A DNA stretch of 64,000 nt from Camelus bactrianus (lineage: Eukaryota; Chordata; Mammalia; Artiodactyla; Camelidae), in assembly GCF_048773025.1 (NCBI RefSeq), contig NC_133551.1, positions 43,726,501 to 43,790,500 on the forward strand, read 5' to 3'. Under the pieces are notes generated by a model, which was not told the origin of the DNA, searched no databases, and saw nothing but the letters and a program-made list of their open reading frames with translations. The first letter of the stretch is position 1; each line of letters opens with the position of its first letter. Below, piece by piece: positions 38,945 to 50,769 of this stretch. The position numbers and the translations under genes were made by a program.

Positions 38945-39632
38945 GGGATGATGAGAATTGGAGATATCTAATGCAGGCAGTATTTCTTTTGAAGAAGTTT
39001 GCTTCAAAGGGGAGCAAAGTTATGGAAAGGTAGCTCATGGAGCAAGCAGGGTTGAGAAAAAGTTTTGATTAAGTGGAAGAAATGGCTTATTTATATCCTG
39101 ATTGGAATGATCTAATATAGAGCAAAGAACTGATGATGCAGGAGAGAAAAAGGATAATTTCTGGAGTGTTGTTCCTGAGTATTAAAAAGAGACAATTCAT
39201 AAGATTGGCTTTAAATAGGAACACAGATATTTCTTGCATAGTAACAAGTGGGAGGGAAGATAGAGTCAGAGCAGATGCTAGTGAATGAATAGATAGTGGA
39301 AGTTATCTATGGAGGCTTACTTCTTATTCTGTCAGTATGCAGTTCTCTCATTGAAATAGTAAGCAAGATCATCAGCTGAGATTGATAGGGTAAAGGGTTT
39401 TGGAAACCATTACAAGGTATAAAATATGGTCATCAAGGAGAGTGGAAGAGTAAGTGAACTAAGGTAGAATGATATGATTTGTTAACAGTAGTAAAGGTAA
39501 CATTGAGATATACAGTTAGGAATTTAAAGTTGCAGAAAACAATCTGGGTGTTTGTTTTTCATCTATCCTGTTTAGCTACAAGGCTGCAGATGCTGAATAG
39601 GGAGAAAGTTTGATTTAAGCATGGTTGTGTTT
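38945..39632 (+). repeat. Ancient mammalian interspersed repeat, left part
   Basis: Landmarks are 'tatggaaaggtagctcatg', 'ctgatgatgcaggagag', 'gtaagcaagatcatcagct' and 'ggagagtggaagagtaagt'. It appears to resume at 40845 after an inserted segment. The family name is not certain. Confidence 0.5.
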
Positions 39633-39639
39633 TTAATTT

Positions 39640-40840
39640 TTTTGAGGAAATATTATTTTATTTTATTGTTATATTTTTCCATTTAAAATCAACTTGTTGA
39701 GATATAAGTTTCATACAATCAAATTAAAACATAACACGATCAAAATATAAAACATTTCCATCACTCGACAAAGTTCCCATACACTACCTTGGAATTGATC
39801 CTTTCCCCAAATGTTTTACATTCTCACCAGCAATATGTGAGAATTCCTACTTAAAAAAAAAAAATATTCCATTTCTCTCCTCATTTACTTTCTCCATTAA
39901 ATACTTGACTGTATTTATAATATATTTGAATACATTTTAATAGCTATATAAAGACCTCTGAGAATTCTATTATCTTTGTCATTCTGGGACATATTTCTAT
40001 TCATTCATTTTTTTTCTAGTTACAGGTCACAGTTTTCTTCTTTGTGTATCTAATTTGTTTTTTAATTGGAGCCAGACGTTGTAATTGTTACATTGTTGAG
40101 TGTTTAGATTTTGTTTTCCTTCTTTAAAAATTGTTGAGTTTTTTATTCTGGCAGGAAGTTAAGTTACTTATAGAACACTGATCCTTTTGAGGCTTATTTA
40201 AAGTTTTGTTAGTGCAGGCCTAATGCAGTAATGGTTGTTTGGTCTCACTGGGTCCAGACACAACCTTTCTGGAGTATCTGCTGAGCCCTCCAAATGTTCA
40301 AAGGGATCTTTTAAATTTGTCTGGTTACAATTAGAACATCTCCTATTTCTGTGTCTTGAGAGCCAGAGTGGCCATGGGAGTTATCTCACTTGTTTCCGTT
40401 CTCTTAGGGATCCTAGCTTTGTGATGCTTATGGTTCAATGTCTGAAAACATCTATTTCAAATATTTTATTCAGTTGTTTAGTTGTTTATGTAATAGGGCA
40501 GATATGGAGCTAGTTATTCCATTGTGAAAATCAAGGCTTACTTTTAAGTATTGATAAGGCAGGTCTAGAGAATGGGCCTCCAGACAGAAATCCTTAGTGA
40601 TCGGAGGCCTTACCTCATTTGTTTCCCCCGACTCTGTCTCAGGTATCAGTCGCGAGTTGCCTGCTATCTATTATCTAAAAAACAGCTGTTTTGTTTGTGT
40701 GTGTGTGTGTATCATTCTAGTTATTTGTGGTTGGAGGGTAAATTCAGTACCAGACAGTTCATTATGACTGGAAACAGACCATGGCTGTGGTTTTTGTTGT
40801 TGTTGTTTGTTTGTTTGTGTTTGTTTTAGCAATACAGACC
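39640..40840 (-). mobile_element. L1-like segment inserted in the ancient repeat
   Basis: The plus strand shows an L1-type 3'UTR in reverse ('ttgttgagatataagttt', 'tgttttacattctcacca') at 39650-39880. Beyond it, 39900-40840 holds 'gttgagtgtttagatttt', 'gatccttttgaggctta' and 'ggtaaattcagtaccag', words I associate with the 5' portion of old L1s in reverse. The 3' part is well supported and the rest less so. A GT microsatellite lies at about 40696-40710. Confidence 0.5.
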
Positions 40841-40844
40841 ACAA

Positions 40845-41440
40845 AATAAGAAAGGATGAGAGAGTCCAGGATACATGCAAGAAAGCTTGACGAAGAGAGA
40901 GTACAGTAAGGGGATGAGGAGTAATGAAAAAGTGAAGGGTAATAAAAACATGATAGAACAGTGCATTGAAGGTAGAATGGCCATATCGTCCAAACTCAGT
41001 CAATTTTGAGAGTGAAAGATGCTCTACTAATTACAGCTGGACAGTAGACATAAACCAGAACTTTTCTAGGCAGGGACTTTTATTTACTCTTGTCAGAGAT
41101 TCTGATGGAGTCAGTAGTTAGTGTCCGACAATGAGTAAGCTGCAAAGAGGAGAGGTTATCATCAGAAAGCAGGATGAGTGTAAGAAAATAGAAGGAATTA
41201 CAATTATTGTAACTATTAGAAATATCAAGGTGTAGAGTATTACTATGGGAAGATAAGATAGTGGACAGGAGGAACTCAAAGGAGCCAGAGTGTGGGAAAG
41301 ATTGTCTCTGTATATGTTGGAGAAATGTCATTGAGGCCTAAACAACAATCATTGAAAAATTAGAAGGAATGACAGAGAGTTCAGAGATGACACAGATAAT
41401 GAGAGATACTGGAGGGAAAATATGATAAAATGAGATTCAA
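40845..41440 (+). repeat. Ancient mammalian interspersed repeat, right part
   Basis: It continues the element at 38945-39632: 'tattgtaactattagaaa' and 'aggaggaactcaaagga' followed by 'ttggagaaatgtcattgag' fit the later part of the same consensus. The two parts would form one copy about 1.3 kb long interrupted by 1.2 kb. Confidence 0.45.
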
Positions 41441-41449
41441 AGCTATGTT

Positions 41450-42250
41450 TACGGTAGTTAAAGCTCAATATTATAAAGATGTCAGTTCTCCCAGAATCAC
41501 CCTTTAATACAAATGCAATCGATACCCTCTCATATTTTTTTTCAGAGAACTTGACAAGGTATTTCTAAAATTCATGTAGAAAAGCGAAGGGCCAAAAATA
41601 GCCCAGCCAAACTTGAAGAAGAATAATGAGAGGATATATACTTATTTTATGGAAACCTGTATTTCAGCTAACAGGTTTTATTTATAGCAATAGTGACTGA
41701 AATAGAATGATATTGTCATAAGAATAGACAAATAGTGTAAATGAATAGACTAGAACTCAGAAACGAGGCTGTTTATATAAGGGAACTTGATATATGACAG
41801 AGGTTGCATTACAAAATAGTAGGAGTAGTAGAGCCTATTCAGTCAGCAAAGTTGTATAGCAAACAATACCCTTATCGTGTTATTTTTAAAATCCTTATAG
41901 ATGGATTAAAGATTTAAATATGAAAACAAAAATGTGAACTATGAAAATAAGTATAAAATAAATATTTGATTGGCTTTGGGAGTAGGGTTGAATTTCTTAT
42001 TCAAGGTGCAGAAAAGCAAAATCATAAAGAAATAGACTGATAATTTTGAGTTTGTAAAAATAAAGTCTATGTGACAAAAGACCTAAAGTTGGAAGATAGG
42101 CACTATTTTAGGAAAATAAATTTTTGCAATATATTACAGTTATAAGATTGGTATCCAAAATACATACAGAGCTTTTACTAGAATAAAAAAATAAAAGAAA
42201 ACTAAATAAGTCAAGGATATGAGTAGGCAACTCAATGGAAAACTAAGTAA
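41450..42250 (+). mobile_element. Old L1 ORF2 3' half fragment
   Basis: The words 'gatgtcagttctccca', 'caatcgataccctc', 'agggccaaaaatagccc', 'gattaaagatttaaatatg' and 'taagattggtatccaaaa' follow L1 ORF2 thumb to C-terminus in order. No long open frame remains. Confidence 0.75.
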
Positions 42251-42394
42251 TAATGCAAATAGAGCTATTCTCACAGAGTTTGGGTTGGGGACAAGAAATT
42301 TTCTTAGCAGTAAGGAAAAGAAAGAAGAGAGAAAACTTTCTTAAGTACACTGGCATGTAAAATACACCTCTTCTGATTGTCCTGATCATATTAG

Positions 42395-42615
42395 AATGTA
42401 GTGAGGAAAAGTATGAGCTTGGTGCCACAGTCTTCATTCTGTTACTTGCCAGCTTTGTGTCCTTGGACCAGTTACATAACCCTGTTAGGCTCCAGTTATT
42501 CATCTGAATTTGAATTTAGTTTAATACAACCTGCCTTGAGATATTGTTTTGAAGATTGGTAATAGATGTTTATAAAACACCTAAACAGTGTCTGCAACAT
42601 GGGTACATATTTTTA
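42395..42615 (+). repeat. MIR
   Basis: The words 'ttacttgccagctttgtgt', 'ccttggaccagttacataa' and 'gtctgcaacatgggtaca' trace most of a MIR. Confidence 0.75.
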
Positions 42616-43300
42616 TTAGTCGTTTAAGTAAACTTATTGATTGAAATTCGTGGTATATTTACTTTAGGGTGCTTTTTATAAAATGCATCATAAGTTAGCT
42701 GTATTTCTGATTCATGGAGTCAGAAGTTCCTTGTTTAAGGAAATATTCAGAAGGTAGGCACTCAATATATAGAAAATACGTAAAGCTTAAGGAACTTGCA
42801 TGTCAGCTATATTATTTCAGTTTTAGTGTACATACTTCCAACGTGAATACATTTTCATTCTTTCAAGTTGGTTTCTATTATTTTTACCTGAAATCTTTTA
42901 CAGAGAAAAATTTGAGTTCTGACAATTGGTAGTAAGTCTAAAAACTATACCTGAAATTATTTCTTTGCATATTTATAATCATGATATATATATCCAATGC
43001 ATTTGTGTGTTTATAATGTTAGTGTATTTTTTCATTATATCAGTTATATTAGATACTATTATAATTTAAAATGATAGCATTCAAGTATAAGCTTAGTTGG
43101 CATTACACTTTGTAGTATTTATTACATAGAGATTTTACTACTGTAATAGTCATAAATGATTTTTGTATTGTTACGCCCAACAGACATACTATACCCAATT
43201 ATCTTAATTTATTTTGCATTTCATATTATTGACAGTTTACTGTTGGAAATTCTGTTACCTTGGCTTATTTCTTCTGATTCTCATTCATAGGTTTTTCATC
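42616..43300. other. Unassigned intronic DNA
   Basis: This is AT-rich with no recognised feature. Confidence 0.5.
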
Positions 43301-43304
43301 TACA

Positions 43305-44220
43305 AGCTCCTTAAACATTGATGCATTATTCCCTCTCATATCATCACATCTTACATCTTACGTCTCTTTTCCTATATTCCCAATACTATCTATACTTGAA
43401 AATCTCTCCTGATGTTAAAACTCCTAGTTTTAACTGCCTTTTGGATATCACCGCTGAATGGCTTGTGGGTATCCCAAAATCATCATTGACAAAACTCTAT
43501 TTTACCCTCTCTATCCACTTCTACTACGTACTCTATATCCAGTGAACGTTACTACTATCTATGCAGTCATTCCAACTAGAAAAATAGGAGTTATATTTCA
43601 CCTTATGGATCCAGATCTAAAAATAGTAATCATGATAATTATCATGATATTAATATAACCACAACTTATTGATCACTTATGCTGTGCCAGTACCGTACTA
43701 AATGTTTATATGCAATCTTCCCAACTCTAAAAGGTTGGTATTATTGTTATTATTATCTTCATTTTATAGATGATAAAATAAAGTTTGCCCCTTGATTTTA
43801 GCACCTTTAAAATAATTTCCTAAATTTATCTATGTCTTTCTATCTCTGCTACAATTATTCACATTTAGTCTGCTATCTTATGTTGCCTGGATTATTATGA
43901 CAGTTGTCTTCTAACATGTAGCTTTGTCCAGTCTTGTGCTATTTAAGTCCATCCTTCACATTGGAGCTGGAATATTCTATCTACATTGCAAATTTGACCT
44001 TGTCACTCCACTGCCAAACCTCTTAACCAGCTTCCTATTGCCTTTATAGTAAAGTCCAAGCTTCTTAGCTTGGCATTTGGTACTCTTCATGATCTGGCTC
44101 CTATCTAGTCTGCCTTGCCATTAACATTTACTGATCTTCTTGCAGTTTCCTGCAGAGACCATGTTGTTTCACACCTCCCTGCATTTTGCTATCTCTTTCC
44201 TGTAATGGCCTTCCAATATC
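43305..44220 (+). mobile_element. L2, about 0.9 kb, with a MIR inserted
   Basis: The first part (43315-43670) has 'tttaactgccttttggata' and 'tgaatggcttgtgggtat', and the second (43855-44220) has 'gaccttgtcactccactgc', 'ctattgcctttatagtaaa', 'agcttcttagcttggca' and 'catgatctggctcctatc'. A reverse MIR sits between them at 43675-43790. Confidence 0.8.
43675..43790 (-). repeat. MIR, reverse orientation
   Basis: The words 'tgctgtgccagtaccgta', 'ggttggtattattgttat' and 'cattttatagatgataaa' are the reverse complement of the MIR 3' half. Confidence 0.75.
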
Positions 44221-44224
44221 TCCT

Positions 44225-44400
44225 TATTTGGATTAAGCACAAGCTTTGGAATCAGACTGCCAGGGTTTGTGCTCTACTTTAACTATTTACTGTGTGACCT
44301 TGGGTAAGATATTTTATGTTAGTTGCCCATCTAACTGATATAATTTATACAAAGCTGTTGAAGTATTTTCTGACAGATAGAAAGCCCTCTGTATTTTTCT
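44225..44400 (+). repeat. MIR
   Basis: The words 'aagctttggaatcagactg', 'ccagggtttgtgctctac' and 'tgtgtgaccttgggtaag' are a well-kept MIR core. Confidence 0.88.
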
Positions 44401-44404
44401 TATC

Positions 44405-44578
44405 TTTAATATTCAACGAATATTTATTGTGTATGATATGCCAGACACTTTTCTGGGTACTCAGGTGTCAGCAACAAATAAGATAGAAAAGTCCTTCTGT
44501 TCTGGGGAAGCTTCTGTTCTGTTATGAGAAGGCAATAAATATGATCAAGTAAACAAATAAGATATTTTTAGAAAGTAG
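44405..44578 (+). repeat. Ancient mammalian interspersed repeat, 5' part
   Basis: The words 'gaatatttattgtgtatg', 'ccagacacttttctggg' and 'cagcaacaaataagatag' match the beginning of the family also seen at 1881 and 7746. It is cut off by the L1 that follows. Confidence 0.5.
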
Positions 44579-45079
44579 CAAACACTACCATAGTTTGTTT
44601 ATCCACTGAGGGAGTTTTGCAGATGTATCCAGTTTTTGGCAGTTATGAATTAAGCTGCTATAAATATTCTTATACTTTTTTGTGTTTGTGAATATAAGTT
44701 TTTATTTCACTTGGGTAAATACTTGGGAGCAGGATTGCTTAGTCATATGGTAAATGTACGTTTAACTTTATAAGTAACTGATAAACTGTCAAAGGGTTTG
44801 TATCAATTTGTAAGGTATGAGAGTCCTAGTTATGCATATCCTTGCCAGCACTCAATATTGTCAATATTTTGTAATCCTAGCCTTTCTAGTAAATGTGCAA
44901 TTGTGTATCATTGTAACTTTAATTTGACTTTGAAAATCTTTTCATGTGCTTATTTGCTTTCTGTATGTATTCTTTGATAAGGCAGCTCTTCAAATTTTTT
45001 TTAGTGCTTAACATTAGGTTGTTTGTTTTACTAAGTTTTGAGAGTTTCTTGTATGTTCTGAATATGTCATTTATCTTTT

Positions 45080-45962
45080 AAAATTTTTTTATTGAAAAAT
45101 AGTAGTTTACAATGTTGTGTCAGTTCCTGAGGTACAGCATAATGTTTCAGTCATACATGTATTCCCTTTCATATTCTTTTTCATTATAGGTTACTATAAG
45201 ATATTGAATAAGATTTCCTGTGCTATACAGTAGAAACTTGTAATTTATGTATTTTATATATAGTAGGTAGTATCTGCAAATCTCGATTTCTGAATTTATC
45301 CCTTCCCACACTCTTTCCCACCCTGGTAACCATAAGTTTGTTTTCCATGTCTGTGAGTTTGTTTCTGTTTTGTAAATAAGTTCATTTGTGTCATTTTTTT
45401 TATATTCCACATATAAGTGATATCATATGGTATTTTTCTTTCTCTCTCTGGCTTACTTCACTTGGAATGACAATCTCCAGGTCCATCCATGTTGCTGCAA
45501 ATGGCATTATTTTATTCTTTTTTTGTGGCTGAGTAGTATTCCAGTGTGTGTGTATGTGTATGTGTATGTATATGTGTATGTATGTGTGTATCTCACAACT
45601 TTATCCAGACATCTGTGTATGGACATTTAGGTTGTTTCCTTGTCTTGGCTATTGTAAATAGTGCTTCTGTGAACACTGGGATGCATGTATCTTTTTGAGT
45701 TAGAGCTTCCTCCAGATATATGCCCAGGAATGGGGTTGCTGGATCATATGGTAAGTCCATTTATAGTCTTTTGAGGAATCTCCATACTGTTTTCCATAAT
45801 GGCTGCACCAAAATACATTCCCACTAACAGTGTGGAAGTGTTTCCTTTTTCCCACACCCTCTCCAGCATTTATCATTTGGAAACTTTTTAATGATGACCA
45901 TTCTGACTGGTGTGAGGTGATACCTCATTATAGTTTTATTTGCATTTCTCTGATTTATCATG
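45080..45962 (-). mobile_element. Younger 5'-truncated L1 nested in older L1
   Basis: In reverse orientation it has an L1 3'UTR (from 45080: 'tttacaatgttgtgtcag', 'ctgtgctatacagtag') and the last part of ORF2 to 'ggtgatacctcattatag' at about 45918. The 3'UTR words match those of the copies at 49015 and 61421, so it belongs to the same lineage but is more diverged. Short similar words ('atttatc') lie at both edges (about 45069-45075 and 45954-45960), a possible eroded target duplication. Confidence 0.85.
45545..45592. repeat. (TG)n/(TGTA)n microsatellite
   Basis: A degenerate TG/TGTA run lies inside the younger L1 end, at the position where L1 ORF2 has 'tatttatacaatgg' in reverse. Confidence 0.9.
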
Positions 45963-46214
45963 TGTTTTGTAAATATTTTTTTCCCAGACTAGGGTTGATG
46001 TTTTTTTCCTTTAACTGTATCTTTCGAAAGAACAAATTTGTGATTTTTGTGAAGTCAGATCAATTTTTGTTCTTTTATGGATTATACATTTGACTGATAT
46101 CAATTCTAAGAAAGTATTGTCCAACTCAAGGTAAAAAGTATTTCCTATGTTTTCTTCTTAAAGTTTCATGGTGTTAGGTTTTATATTTAAATGATACATT
46201 TGATTTAAATGTAT

Positions 46215-47165
46215 CAATTTAAATTAAAATGATGTATTTTAACTTATTACAATTTTTATTGAAATATAGTTGATTTACAATATTATATTAGCTTCAGGTA
46301 TACAATGTAGTGATTCAGTGACTTTAGAGATTATACTACATTATAGTTAATCTGAAATATTTGTTTATAGTTAATTTGATTATACTTAACACAAAAATAT
46401 TTGGTATATTCCCTCTGGTATATAATATATCCTTGTAACATATTTATTTTACACATAGTAGTTTGTACTTTTTAATCACCTACCCTCATGTTGTCTTTCC
46501 CTCTTTCCATCTCCCCCATGGTAACCACTAGTTTGTTCTCTGTATCTATGAGTCTGTTTCTGCTTTGTTATTTTCACTTACTTGCTTTATTTTTTAGCTT
46601 CTACATACAAGTGATAACATACAATGTTTGTCTTTCTCTGGCTGACTTATTTTACTAAGCATAATACCCTCCAGGCCCATCCACATTGTAGCAAATGGCA
46701 AAAATTGCAGGGTAATATTCCATTGTATATATATTTATATATACATATATATGTGTATACCACATCTTCTTTATCCATTCATCTGTTGATGGACACTTAG
46801 CCTGCTTCTATATTCTAGCTATTATAATTAATGCTGCTGTGAACATTGAGGTGCATTGTCTTTTTGAATTAGTGTTTTTGTTTTCTTCTGATATTTACCC
46901 AGGAGTGGGATTGCTGGATCATATGGTAGTTCTCATTTTAGTTTTTTGAGGAGAACCTTTGTACTGTTTTCAGTAGTGGCTACACCAATTTATAAACTCA
47001 GCAACAGTGTACGAGGGTTTCCTTTTCTCCACATCCTCACCAACAATTGTTATTTGTGGTCATCAGGCTTTGATGACTGATGTCATAGACAGGTAGGAGG
47101 TGAAATCTCATTGTGATTTTGATTAGCATTTCTCTGATGATTAGTGATGTTGAACATATGATGGT
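46215..47165 (-). mobile_element. Ungulate-type L1 3' end, 5'-truncated
   Basis: In reverse orientation it starts with the 3'UTR end 'gaaatatagttgatttac' and 'tagcttcaggtatacaat', which I know from L1 3' ends across even-toed ungulates. It runs through the 3'UTR to ORF2 at 'cctcaccaacaattgtta' and 'ttagtgatgttgaacat'. It is distinct from, and older than, the copies at 45080, 49015 and 61421. Confidence 0.85.
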
Positions 47166-48085
47166 GCCAATTTATATAGAGAAAAACATTTTCTCTAAGA
47201 TTATAAAATTGTCTATAGATTGGGGTAGTTACATTTCACCATTCGTTGTGCTTTAGCATTAGTATTATATGATGTGATATGAGATGGTTACTTATGAGAA
47301 TAAACTCCCTTATTAGCTTAACACTGAGGAGTTTCATGTTGGATTTTTTTTTTTTTTTTTTTTTTTTACTATTTATGTGTGTTTTCTAAGTGCTGAACAA
47401 TTAAAAAAAGATCCAAATTTAGACTGGAAACTTATTGTGACATAAACTTATAAATATTGCTGTTGCAATATAAATAAAACACAGATGTAGAAGTAAAAAT
47501 GATCTTTATGCAAATGAAACTTTGAGTAGTAGAAACAGAACATCTTAGGCTAGATGAGTCTTAAAGCTATGGTTTGTTTGGCTGATCTACTGCCAAAGGA
47601 ATGAGAGATTGATATTTAAATTTCATGCAAAGTTTCATGGGTAGTCTAAGCCTTGCTTTGGCAGAACAAAAGCAATAAAATCTTGAGAAAAGGCACTGAA
47701 ACTTTTATAGTCTTTGATTTGCTGAATGTATAGAGAAAGCTTTGGAGTCTAACCATATGAACTGTCAGAAACTCTCATTATGCGCCCTTATGAATTTGAA
47801 GTGGCCCATCCTGCTTGGAACCTGCCCTATTTTTGGGTTCACCTTTGGATTTCAGGTAGCTTGCTTATAGCATGTGTATATAAACAAACTAAATGCTGAT
47901 GACACTTTGATTTTAAACTCTTACTTTCGCTCTGATCGATCTTTTTAGCTGCCTGCCAGACCACCCCCACAGTAGTATTCAACAACTTTCCCCAAAGTCT
48001 CTATTAGCTTTTAGTCTTTTTAAGTTTATTGTACCATTGTCTACTTGATTAACCAGACTAGCAATTTGAGATTCTTCCTTTATAA
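47166..48085. other. Unassigned intronic DNA with poly(T) tract
   Basis: No gene or named repeat is seen. A run of 25 T lies at 47344-47368; the sequence after it has no LINE or SINE body that I can identify. Confidence 0.5.
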
Positions 48086-48089
48086 TTCA

Positions 48090-48330
48090 TACGTTATTCA
48101 TGCTGCCCGATCTATTTGGAAGGCCTTTCTCTAATTCTCACTTTGCCTGGTAAAATCTCTTCTGTTCTGAGAACCTTATTCTTGCTTCCAGACTGTGTGC
48201 CCAACAGCGTTCATTGCTGATGCTAACACGTCATGGTTACCACATGATGTAATTGATGGATAGTTTGTGTACCACTTTCCAATACCACTCTCGTATTTTT
48301 AGCTACTTTATATTAGGGACTGAGACTTGG
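48090..48330 (+). mobile_element. L2 fragment
   Basis: The words 'tttggaaggcctttctct' and 'tttgcctggtaaaatctc' resemble the L2 3' region. The fragment is diverged. Confidence 0.5.
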
Positions 48331-48334
48331 TTTC

Positions 48335-48440
48335 TTATTTTTATTTCTGTAAAACAGAGCTTGTTAGGAGGATTTAATATGCTAATACTGGGATATAATA
48401 AGCACCAATAACTCTTAGCTATTATTATTACTGTTGTTAT
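48335..48440 (+). repeat. MIR 3' fragment
   Basis: The words 'tttctgtaaaacagagc', 'gttaggaggatttaatat' and 'aactcttagctattatta' match the MIR 3' half. Confidence 0.6.
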
Positions 48441-48869
48441 TATTTATTACTATTATTATCTTGATTTCTCCAATACTTGATAAATTATGCCTACCTTTAA
48501 AAATGGGTATGTTAACAAAATAAATGTGTTTATCTCTGGAGTGGCAATCTAGTAATGACTGTTTTCTGACATCTAGACCCAGCTCTTTTGGGGTAATCAT
48601 ATTTTCCTCCCAGGCTGATATGCTTCTCTATCTAGTGCCTTTTCTTCCTGAATTTATGCCTGAACCCAGAGACCTGGTGTATGTGTTTCTCTTTCAACCC
48701 ATATTTCAACCCAAAAATACATACAGGGATCTAAGAACTAGTGAACTATGTCTGTATATAGATATTAAGGTAAAATTCTAAATGAACACTAAAGAGGACT
48801 GCAAGTCAGTGAAAATATAGACTTGATACAGTCTAAGACTTGATACAGCTTTTAAAACTCAGCATAGAC

Positions 48870-49014
48870 GTTTTTATGTAGAAGCTTTCTCTGAGCCCCT
48901 TGACTGTTAGGTACCCACTTATTGCTTCTATAGTCCTCTCTGTCTCCCTCAATTATAGCGTTTAGCACACTATGATGAAAATTTCTATCTCTCCTCTGAG
49001 ACTGTGAGCTCCTT
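48870..49014 (+). mobile_element. L2 tail, left part, split by an L1
   Basis: The words 'gaagctttctctgagcccc' and 'gagactgtgagctcctt' form the L2 tail. The same L2 sentence continues at 52110 with 'ctcagctccttgagggtaa' and 'tctccctagtactaggca', so the L1 between was inserted into an L2. The 14 bases 49001-49014 are one copy of the target duplication. Confidence 0.85.
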
Positions 49015-49320
49015 TTTTTTTCTTCTTAACTTTTATTGAGTAATAGTCATTTTACAATGTTGTGTCAAATTCTAGTGTAGAGCACAATTTTTCAGTTATA
49101 TATGAACATATATATATATATATATATATATTCAGTCACATTTTTTTTCTCACTATGAGCTACCACAAGATCTTGTTTATATTTCCCTGTGCTATACAGT
49201 ATAATCTTGTTTATCTATTCTGCATTTTAAAATCCCAGTCTGTCCCTTCCCACCCCCTGCCCCCCTGGCAACCACAAGTTTGTATTCTATGTCTATGAGT
49301 CTGTTTCTGTTTTGTATTTA

Positions 49321-49367
49321 TGTTTTGTTTTGTTTTGTTTTGTTTTGTTTTGTTTTGTTTTGTTTTT
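49321..49367. repeat. (GTTTT)n microsatellite
   Basis: Nine perfect GTTTT units lie in the L1 3'UTR just past the ORF2 stop. The copy at 55182 has a short AAAC run at the matching place (61422-61440), so this is a growing length polymorphism of the family. Confidence 0.95.
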
Positions 49368-49735
49368 AGATTCCTCATATGAGTGATCTCATATGGTATT
49401 TTTCTTTCTCTTTCTGGCTTACTTCACTTAGAATGACATTCTCCAGGAACATCCACGTTCCTGCAAATGGCGTTATGTTGTCGGTTTTTATGGCTGAATA
49501 GTATTCCGTCGTATAAATAGACCACATCTTCTTTACTCAGTCATCTGTTGATGGACATTTAAGCTGTTTCCATGTCTTGGCTATTGTAAATAGTGCTTCT
49601 ATGAACATTGGGGTGCAGGTGTCTTTTTGAAGTAGGGTTCCTTCTGGATTTATGCCCAGGAGCGGGATTCCTGGGTCATATGGTAAGTCTATTCCTAGTC
49701 TTTTGAGGAATCTCCATACTGTTTTCCACAATGGC
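49366..49735 (-). pseudogene. L1 ORF2 C-terminal remnant
   Basis: The minus strand reads [19 protein letters not shown] (frame 49537-49731), followed by the conserved '[18 protein letters not shown]' block. This is the segment after the zinc-knuckle-like motif of ORF2. The stop falls at 49366-49368. Endonuclease, reverse transcriptase and zinc-knuckle are all missing, so no ORF2 function is possible. Confidence 0.9.
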
Positions 49736-49877
49736 TTTCCTTACTTCCCTCTCCCACTCTTAATGATTTAGATGTCTTCTTTTACAATTTTGTGTTTATT
49801 CTTTTTGTAATTCATGGCAGTTATTTCCTTTCCAGTTATGAGTTTCTCATTTTTGTAGCATCCTGCTTCTTTCCTAT

Positions 49878-50769
49878 TTAGAGTAGACCTGTGAGTATTT
49901 CTTTTAGCACGGGTTTAGTGTTGCTAAACTCTTTTAGTTTTTGCTTGTCTGTGAAGTTCTTTATCTCTCCTTCTGTTCTAAAGGATAGCCTTGCTGGATA
50001 AAGTATCCTAGGCTGCATCTTTTATTCATTTGAGTATATCTTGCCACTCCCTTCTGGCCTGTAGTGTTTGTGTAGAGAAATCAGCTGAGAGCCTTATGGG
50101 GGTTCCCTTGTAACTCACTCTTTGTTTTTCTCTTGCTGCCTTTAGGATCATTTCTTTATCCTTGACTCTGGACATCTTGATTATGGTATTTCTTGATGTG
50201 AGTCTGTTTGGGTTCTTCCTGTTTGGGGCCCTCTGAGCCTCCTGTACTTGGATATCTGATTCCTTTAGGTTTGGGAAGTTTCAGTCATGATTTCTTCAAA
50301 GACCTTTTCAATCCCCTTTGATCTTTCTTCCCCTTCTGGAACCCCTATTATGCAAAGATTGGGACGCTTTATATTATCCCATAGGTCCCTTATATTGTTT
50401 TCATTGTTTTTTAGTTGTTTTTCTCTCAGCTCTTCTGATTGGGTGCTTTCTGTTGTCCTGTCTACTAGGTCACTTATTTGTTCCTCTGCATTATCTAGCC
50501 TGCTTTGTACAGCCTTTAGGTCAGCTCTCATCTCAGCAAAATGAGTTTACTAATTCTACTTGGTTCTTCTTCATAGTTTCTATTTCATTTTTGACATCTT
50601 TTATATCTCTAAACACTATTTCTTTTAGTTCCTTCAGTACTTTAATCACTTCTTTTTTGAAATCTTGATCTAGTAGGCCATCAATGTCTATTTCCTTGAT
50701 CGTGCTTTCAGGGGATTTCTCTTGATCTTTTAATTGGGAATGGTTCCTCTGCTTCTTCATATTGCTCAT
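49878..50769 (-). pseudogene. L1 ORF1, nearly full-length, broken
   Basis: Starts at 50769 (MSNMKKQRNHSQLKDQEK) and its normal stop lies at 49878-49880. That is about 297 codons, against 300 in the copy at 56845. The N-terminal 78 codons are open (50769-50533), and a second open piece (50531-50265) covers the coiled coil and the start of the RNA-recognition-like domain, including 'NIKRPNLCIIGVPEGEE'. Frame changes between and after them break the frame. ORF1 protein normally trimerises through a coiled coil and packages L1 RNA. Confidence 0.88.

Larger units (their letters stand above)
44580..46180 (-). mobile_element. Old L1 ORF2 C-terminal region, split by a younger L1
   Basis: Two parts in reverse orientation, 44580-45075 and 45963-46180, are consecutive in L1 ORF2: 'gggtaaatacttgggagc', 'gccagcactcaatattg' and 'gtatgttctgaatatgtc', then after the gap 'tttgtaaatatttttttcc' and 'agaaagtattgtccaact'. 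The 0.9 kb between them is a younger L1 end. Confidence 0.8.
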
